From the NCBI RefSeq assembly GCF_017743975.1, contig NZ_JAGHRC010000003.1, forward strand, positions 124,001-188,000: a DNA stretch of 64,000 nt. The letters are read 5' to 3'. The notes beneath the pieces were generated by a model. That model saw nothing but the letters and a program-made list of their open reading frames with translations. It was not told the origin of the DNA and did no database searches. The first letter of the stretch is position 1. The number at the start of each line of letters is the position of its first letter. Source of the DNA: Ruegeria sp. R14_0. Lineage in GTDB: Bacteria; Pseudomonadota; Alphaproteobacteria; Rhodobacterales; Rhodobacteraceae. Shown here one piece after another: positions 61,004 to 64,000 of this stretch. Both the position numbers and the translations under genes were made by a program.

Positions 61004-61025
61004 TATATGAACAAGCGTTCATATA
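61004..61025. promoter_or_regulatory. Operator palindrome between tetR and the small lipoprotein gene
   Basis: TATATGAAC (61004-61012), AAGC, GTTCATATA (61017-61025) is a perfect nine-base inverted repeat. It lies immediately before the TetR start, as expected for an autoregulated TetR site. Confidence 0.8.
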
Positions 61026-61093
61026 GAACCCCGCTTGAACGCTCGCCGCAAAAGGTGCATCACAGGGTCAGATGCAATCGAAAAGGGTTCAGC

Positions 61094-61342
61094 ATGAAGC
61101 CCCTGACAGTTTTGGTTCTGCTTTTGACCTGCGCAGCCTGCGCGGATTTCCCGGAACTGGACGGGCGAGAGCAGCCAAACGTGCGCTGGGCCAAGTATCC
61201 CAAGCTGATCCCGGTTCAGGACATTCTGGGCCCACCTGTTGATCCCGTGAACGAGGCCGCTGAGGTCGAAGAGGATTTGACTGCACGCGCAGAAGCGCTG
61301 GCCCAAAAGGCCGAGGCGCTGCAAAACGCGCAAACAAACTGA
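61094..61342 (+). CDS. Small lipoprotein-like secreted protein
   Basis: The 82-residue protein begins MKPLTVLVLLLTCAACADFP, with a signal sequence ending in CAAC. The lipobox is atypical (Cys at -3 of the last Cys), but a lipoprotein is likely. The mature part is acidic with KYPKLIPVQDILGPP and a C-terminal Ala/Glu helix. I know no function. ATG 61094 is preferred; the open frame reaches back to 61007 across the operator. hom follows 127 bases downstream. Confidence 0.72.
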   Translation: MKPLTVLVLLLTCAACADFPELDGREQPNVRWAKYPKLIPVQDILGPPVDPVNEAAEVEEDLTARAEALAQKAEALQNAQTN

Positions 61343-61469
61343 TCCATTGCGATTCAAACACCTGTTACCGCTGTCTCGGATTGCGCCCCGTCGCTGAACC
61401 CGCTAAGGCACCGTTGAGCGGGCGTATAGCCTGATACCAAGGACATTCGAGCGGAAAGGAACCCACGGA

Positions 61470-62756
61470 ATGACACAGGCGCTGCGGCTGGGAATTGCGG
61501 GCTTGGGAACAGTAGGCGTGGGTGTCGTGCGGATCGTCCGCCGCCATGCCGACCTGCTACAGGCACGGACAGGCCGCGCGATCGAGATCACCGCTGTGTC
61601 CGCGCGCGATGCGAACAAAGACCGAGGTGTGAACCTGTCGGACTACGCGTGGGAAACGGACCCGGTCGCTCTGGCCCAACGGGATGATGTCGACGTGTTT
61701 GTCGAGCTGATGGGCGGTGAGAATGGCCCGGCCAAAGCCTCGGTCGAGGCCGCGTTGGCTGCTGGCAAGGATGTGGTCACCGCCAACAAGGCATTGCTGG
61801 CCATTCACGGCCAAGAGCTGGCCGAACAGGCCGAGGCCGCAGGCCGAGTGATCCGGTTCGAAGCCGCCGTTGCCGGAGGCATCCCGGTCATCAAATCCCT
61901 GACCGAAGGCTTGGCCGGTAACCAGATCACCCGCGTCATGGGTGTGATGAACGGCACCTGCAACTACATTTTGACCCGGATGCAATCGCAAGAGCTGGGC
62001 TACAATGCCCTGTTCGAGGAATGTGCCGAACTGGGATACCTCGAAGCTGATCCAAACCTCGACGTGGGCGGCATCGACGCGGCGCACAAGCTGGCGCTTT
62101 TGTCCTCAATCGCGTTTGGCACCAAGCCGAATTTCGACGGCATCCAGATTGAAGGTATCCAGCAGATCAGCCTGGATGACATCCATCAGGCCGATGACAT
62201 GGGGTATCGCATCAAGCTGCTGGGCGTTGCGCAACGTTCGGCCCGTGGTCTGGAACAGCGGATGCAGCCCTGTCTTGTCCCCAGCGGCTCGCCTCTGGGT
62301 CAGCTGGAAGGCGGCACTAATATGGTCGTGATCGAAGGCGACGCCGTCGATCAGGTTGTTCTTCGTGGACCCGGCGCGGGCGAAGGTCCCACGGCCAGCG
62401 CTGTAATGGGCGACGTCTGCGATCTGGCTCGCGGCCTGCAGATTCCGACCTTTGGCCGACCCGCCACCACATTGGAAGACGCCAAACCGGCCATCACCGG
62501 CCTGCCTGCGCCCTATTACCTGCGTCTGGCCCTGTTCGACAAACCCGGAGCACTGGCCAAAGTCGCCGCGATACTCGGCGACGCAGGGGTCTCCATCGAC
62601 CGGATGCGCCAGTATGGCCATACCGACAGCACCGCACCTGTTCTGATCGTGACGCACAAGACAACCCGCGCCACGCTGGACGTCGCGCTGGACGGTCTGC
62701 GCGCGACCGACGTCGTCGCGGCCGAGCCCGTCGCATTGCGGATTGAAGAGGTTTGA
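61470..62756 (+). CDS. hom: Homoserine dehydrogenase
   Basis: The enzyme reduces aspartate semialdehyde to homoserine, toward Thr and Met. The 428-residue protein has the NAD(P) fold LGIAGLGTVGVGVVRIVRRH, VTANKALLA, the catalytic region EAAVAGGIPVIKSLTEGLAG, the NGTCNYIL...LGYLEADPNLDVGGIDAAHK block and a C-terminal ACT domain (about 350-425: LRLALFDKPGALAKVAAILG), the likely threonine feedback site. Length matches the monofunctional type. Confidence 0.97.
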   Translation: MTQALRLGIAGLGTVGVGVVRIVRRHADLLQARTGRAIEITAVSARDANKDRGVNLSDYAWETDPVALAQRDDVDVFVELMGGENGPAKASVEAALAAGKDVVTANKALLAIHGQELAEQAEAAGRVIRFEAAVAGGIPVIKSLTEGLAGNQITRVMGVMNGTCNYILTRMQSQELGYNALFEECAELGYLEADPNLDVGGIDAAHKLALLSSIAFGTKPNFDGIQIEGIQQISLDDIHQADDMGYRIKLLGVAQRSARGLEQRMQPCLVPSGSPLGQLEGGTNMVVIEGDAVDQVVLRGPGAGEGPTASAVMGDVCDLARGLQIPTFGRPATTLEDAKPAITGLPAPYYLRLALFDKPGALAKVAAILGDAGVSIDRMRQYGHTDSTAPVLIVTHKTTRATLDVALDGLRATDVVAAEPVALRIEEV

Positions 62757-62825
62757 CCCTTGCAGCCCGCGTGAAACGCAGGCTATGCCCGAAGAAACGC
62801 CTTTACTGACCTGAGGATACCTAAA

Positions 62826-63803
62826 ATGAGCGCTGCCAAAATCGACTTCAACGACCGCCTATTGTCTTTGGGCCTTGCGCGGGTCGCGGAACAGGCCGCA
62901 CTGGCCTCGGCCTCGCTGGTCGGGCGTGGCGACGAAAAGGCTGCGGATCAGGCGGCTGTGAACGCTATGCGCGAACAGCTGAACCTGCTGGACATTGCTG
63001 GTGTCGTTGTCATCGGCGAAGGCGAACGCGACGAAGCACCGATGCTCTACATCGGCGAAGAAGTTGGCACCGGTAACGGCCCTGGCGTGGACATCGCGCT
63101 GGACCCGCTGGAAGGCACCACGCTGACGGCCAAGGATATGCCGAACGCTTTGACAGTAATCGCTATGGGTCCGCGCGGCTCGATGCTGCATGCACCTGAC
63201 GTTTACATGGACAAGCTGGCCATCGGCCCGGGATTTCCGGAAGGCGTCGTGAACCTGGACATGAGCCCGCGTGAACGCGTCGAGGCGCTGGCAAAGGCCA
63301 AAGGGTGCGAGCCTGCCGACATCACCGTCTGCATTCTGGAACGCCCCCGTCATGAAGCAATGATCGCCGAAGTGCGCGAGACCGGCGCCTCGATCCGCCT
63401 GATCACTGATGGGGACGTGGCCGGGGTCATGCACTGTGCCGAAAGCGAAGAGACGGGCATTGACATGTATATGGGCCAAGGTGGCGCGCCCGAGGGCGTT
63501 CTGGCCGCTGCGGCGCTGAAATGCATGGGTGGTCAGATCTTTGGTCGCCTGTTGTTCCGCAATGATGACGAACGTGGCCGTGCAGCCAAGGCGGGCATCA
63601 CCGATCTGGACCGTGTTTATGCGCGGGATGAAATGGTCACGGCCGACGTGATCTTTGCTGCTACCGGCGTGACCGGAGGCTCGCTGCTGCCGCGCATCAA
63701 GCGTGAACCGGGCTGGGTTGAGACCACCACCCTGCTGATGCGTTCGAAGACAGGATCGGTCCGTCGCATGTCCTACCGCACGCCGATGTGGTCGCATACC
63801 TGA
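62826..63803 (+). CDS. glpX: Class II fructose-1,6-bisphosphatase
   Basis: GlpX removes the 1-phosphate in gluconeogenesis and Calvin-type cycles. The 325-residue protein has VVVIGEGERDEAPMLYIGEE, with the metal-binding Asp/Glu, PGVDIALDPLEGTTLTAKDM and ITDGDVAGVMHCAES. ATG 62826 fits; a typical class II length is 320-340. It sits between hom and recJ on the same strand with 69 and 99 bases of spacer, so shared transcription is possible. Confidence 0.97.
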   Translation: MSAAKIDFNDRLLSLGLARVAEQAALASASLVGRGDEKAADQAAVNAMREQLNLLDIAGVVVIGEGERDEAPMLYIGEEVGTGNGPGVDIALDPLEGTTLTAKDMPNALTVIAMGPRGSMLHAPDVYMDKLAIGPGFPEGVVNLDMSPRERVEALAKAKGCEPADITVCILERPRHEAMIAEVRETGASIRLITDGDVAGVMHCAESEETGIDMYMGQGGAPEGVLAAAALKCMGGQIFGRLLFRNDDERGRAAKAGITDLDRVYARDEMVTADVIFAATGVTGGSLLPRIKREPGWVETTTLLMRSKTGSVRRMSYRTPMWSHT

Positions 63804-63821
63804 GGAAAGCGGCTTGCGCCG

Positions 63822-63853
63822 CGGCCTTCGGCGAGAGTATTTGTAAAAAGATG
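63822..63853. repeat. Intergenic repeat copy C: ATATTT/AGATGAAG-type box
   Basis: GCCTTCGGCGAGAGTATTTG and the following AAAAAGATGAAG match the box at 21786-21816 (gCCTcCGGCGgGgaTATTTttggccAGATGAAG) with changes. It is a third copy of the element between glpX and recJ. A small G/C hairpin follows at 63857-63882. Confidence 0.5.
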
Positions 63854-63856
63854 AAG

Positions 63857-63882
63857 AGGCCGGGTCCGAGAGGGTCCGGCCT
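63857..63882 (+). terminator. Possible hairpin after glpX
   Basis: AGGCCGG (63857-63863) pairs with CCGGCCT (63876-63882) over a 12-base loop just after repeat copy C. No T-run follows, so it may be part of the repeat rather than a real terminator. Confidence 0.4.
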
Positions 63883-63902
63883 TGGCATATGAGAGGCAGG
63901 GC

Positions 63903-64000
63903 ATGAGCTTTTTAGGCATTGAGCAGTCACTGACCGGGCGGCGTTGGATCGGGCCGGAGGCCGAGGTCGAACGCGCAACAGAAATGCTGGTGCAGCAGGC
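63903..64000 (+). CDS. recJ: Single-stranded-DNA-specific exonuclease RecJ, N-terminal part (cut by window edge)
   Basis: RecJ degrades single-stranded DNA 5' to 3' in recombination and mismatch repair. Only about 32 codons are present (MSFLGIEQSLTGRRWIGPEA, EVERATEMLVQQ). They match the start of Rhodobacterales RecJ as I remember it, with the SLTGRRWIGP segment the most telling. The catalytic DHH motif lies beyond the window. ATG 63903 follows a GAGAGGCAGGGC ribosome site. Confidence 0.75.
   Translation, partial: MSFLGIEQSLTGRRWIGPEAEVERATEMLVQQ

Noticed and set aside
1..64000. CRISPR arrays, integrases, transposases, prophage or toxin-antitoxin genes
   Set aside because: None was found on either strand; no direct-repeat array or mobile-element gene is visible.

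Overview
The window reads as the chromosome of an alphaproteobacterium of the Rhodobacterales, most likely the Roseobacter group (Ruegeria-like). The evidence is the GC-rich coding style, the gene neighbourhoods (hflK-hflC-DUF2065-degP; ftsY-EamA-yciB; dnaG-rpoD; nrdR-ribD), a tRNA-His with the alphaproteobacterial end structure, an alphaproteobacterial-type SOS box, and intergenic repeats of a kind I associate with Rhodobacteraceae. No phage, integrase, insertion sequence or CRISPR array is visible. Nearly all of the DNA is ordinary chromosomal housekeeping sequence.

Layout. 0-6.8 kb: start of purD, divergent xseA, a small secreted protein, a YhhN-type membrane protein, ftsY, an EamA transporter, yciB and a Crp/Fnr regulator. 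7-13.3 kb (minus): the envelope-quality-control set degP, DUF2065, hflC and hflK, then glutathione reductase and rpiA. 13.5-20 kb: a GST, L-serine deaminase, a GFA protein, a second EamA transporter, thiamine pyrophosphokinase, a large acidic unknown protein and a GNAT. 20.1-23.5 kb (minus): purA with DUF2842, and a complete cobalt-type nitrile hydratase set (alpha, beta, activator). 23.6-29.1 kb: secG, pyrG, a bacterioferritin-like ferritin, a PEP mutase-family enzyme, two TerB paralogues and a leaderless PhnD-like protein. 29.2-32.6 kb: a polar amino-acid ABC transporter (ATPase, binding protein, two permeases). 32.6-37 kb: tRNA-His, a GNAT, SOS-linked mmcB, an ArsR/AHSA1 pair, a truncated glycosyltransferase and a LuxR-type regulator broken by an in-frame stop.

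37-46.2 kb is a riboflavin/nrdR/nusB unit on the minus strand (nrdR-ribD ... ribE-ribB-ribH-nusB). It is split by a plus-strand capsule export cassette (kpsS-like, Wza/KpsD-like lipoprotein, kpsC-like). 46.2-49.5 kb: small accessory genes (YjbQ, DUF4166, DCC thiol oxidoreductase, AraC regulator). 49.6-55.7 kb (minus): rpoD, dnaG and a glutamate dehydrogenase. 55.9-58.9 kb: three Tad-type pseudopilin/TadG genes. 59-64 kb: a membrane protein, pirin, a TetR regulator with a clear operator, a small lipoprotein, homoserine dehydrogenase, glpX and the start of recJ.

I found no clearly new multi-gene system. The best leads are the TerB-TerB-PhnD-like trio, the acidic two-ended unknown protein at 17.75-19.39 kb, the capsule cassette inside the riboflavin unit with a 14-bp hairpin before ribB, the composite intergenic repeat, and the apparent ATT start of an ABC permease. 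All family names rest on reading the protein sequences by eye; no database search was run.
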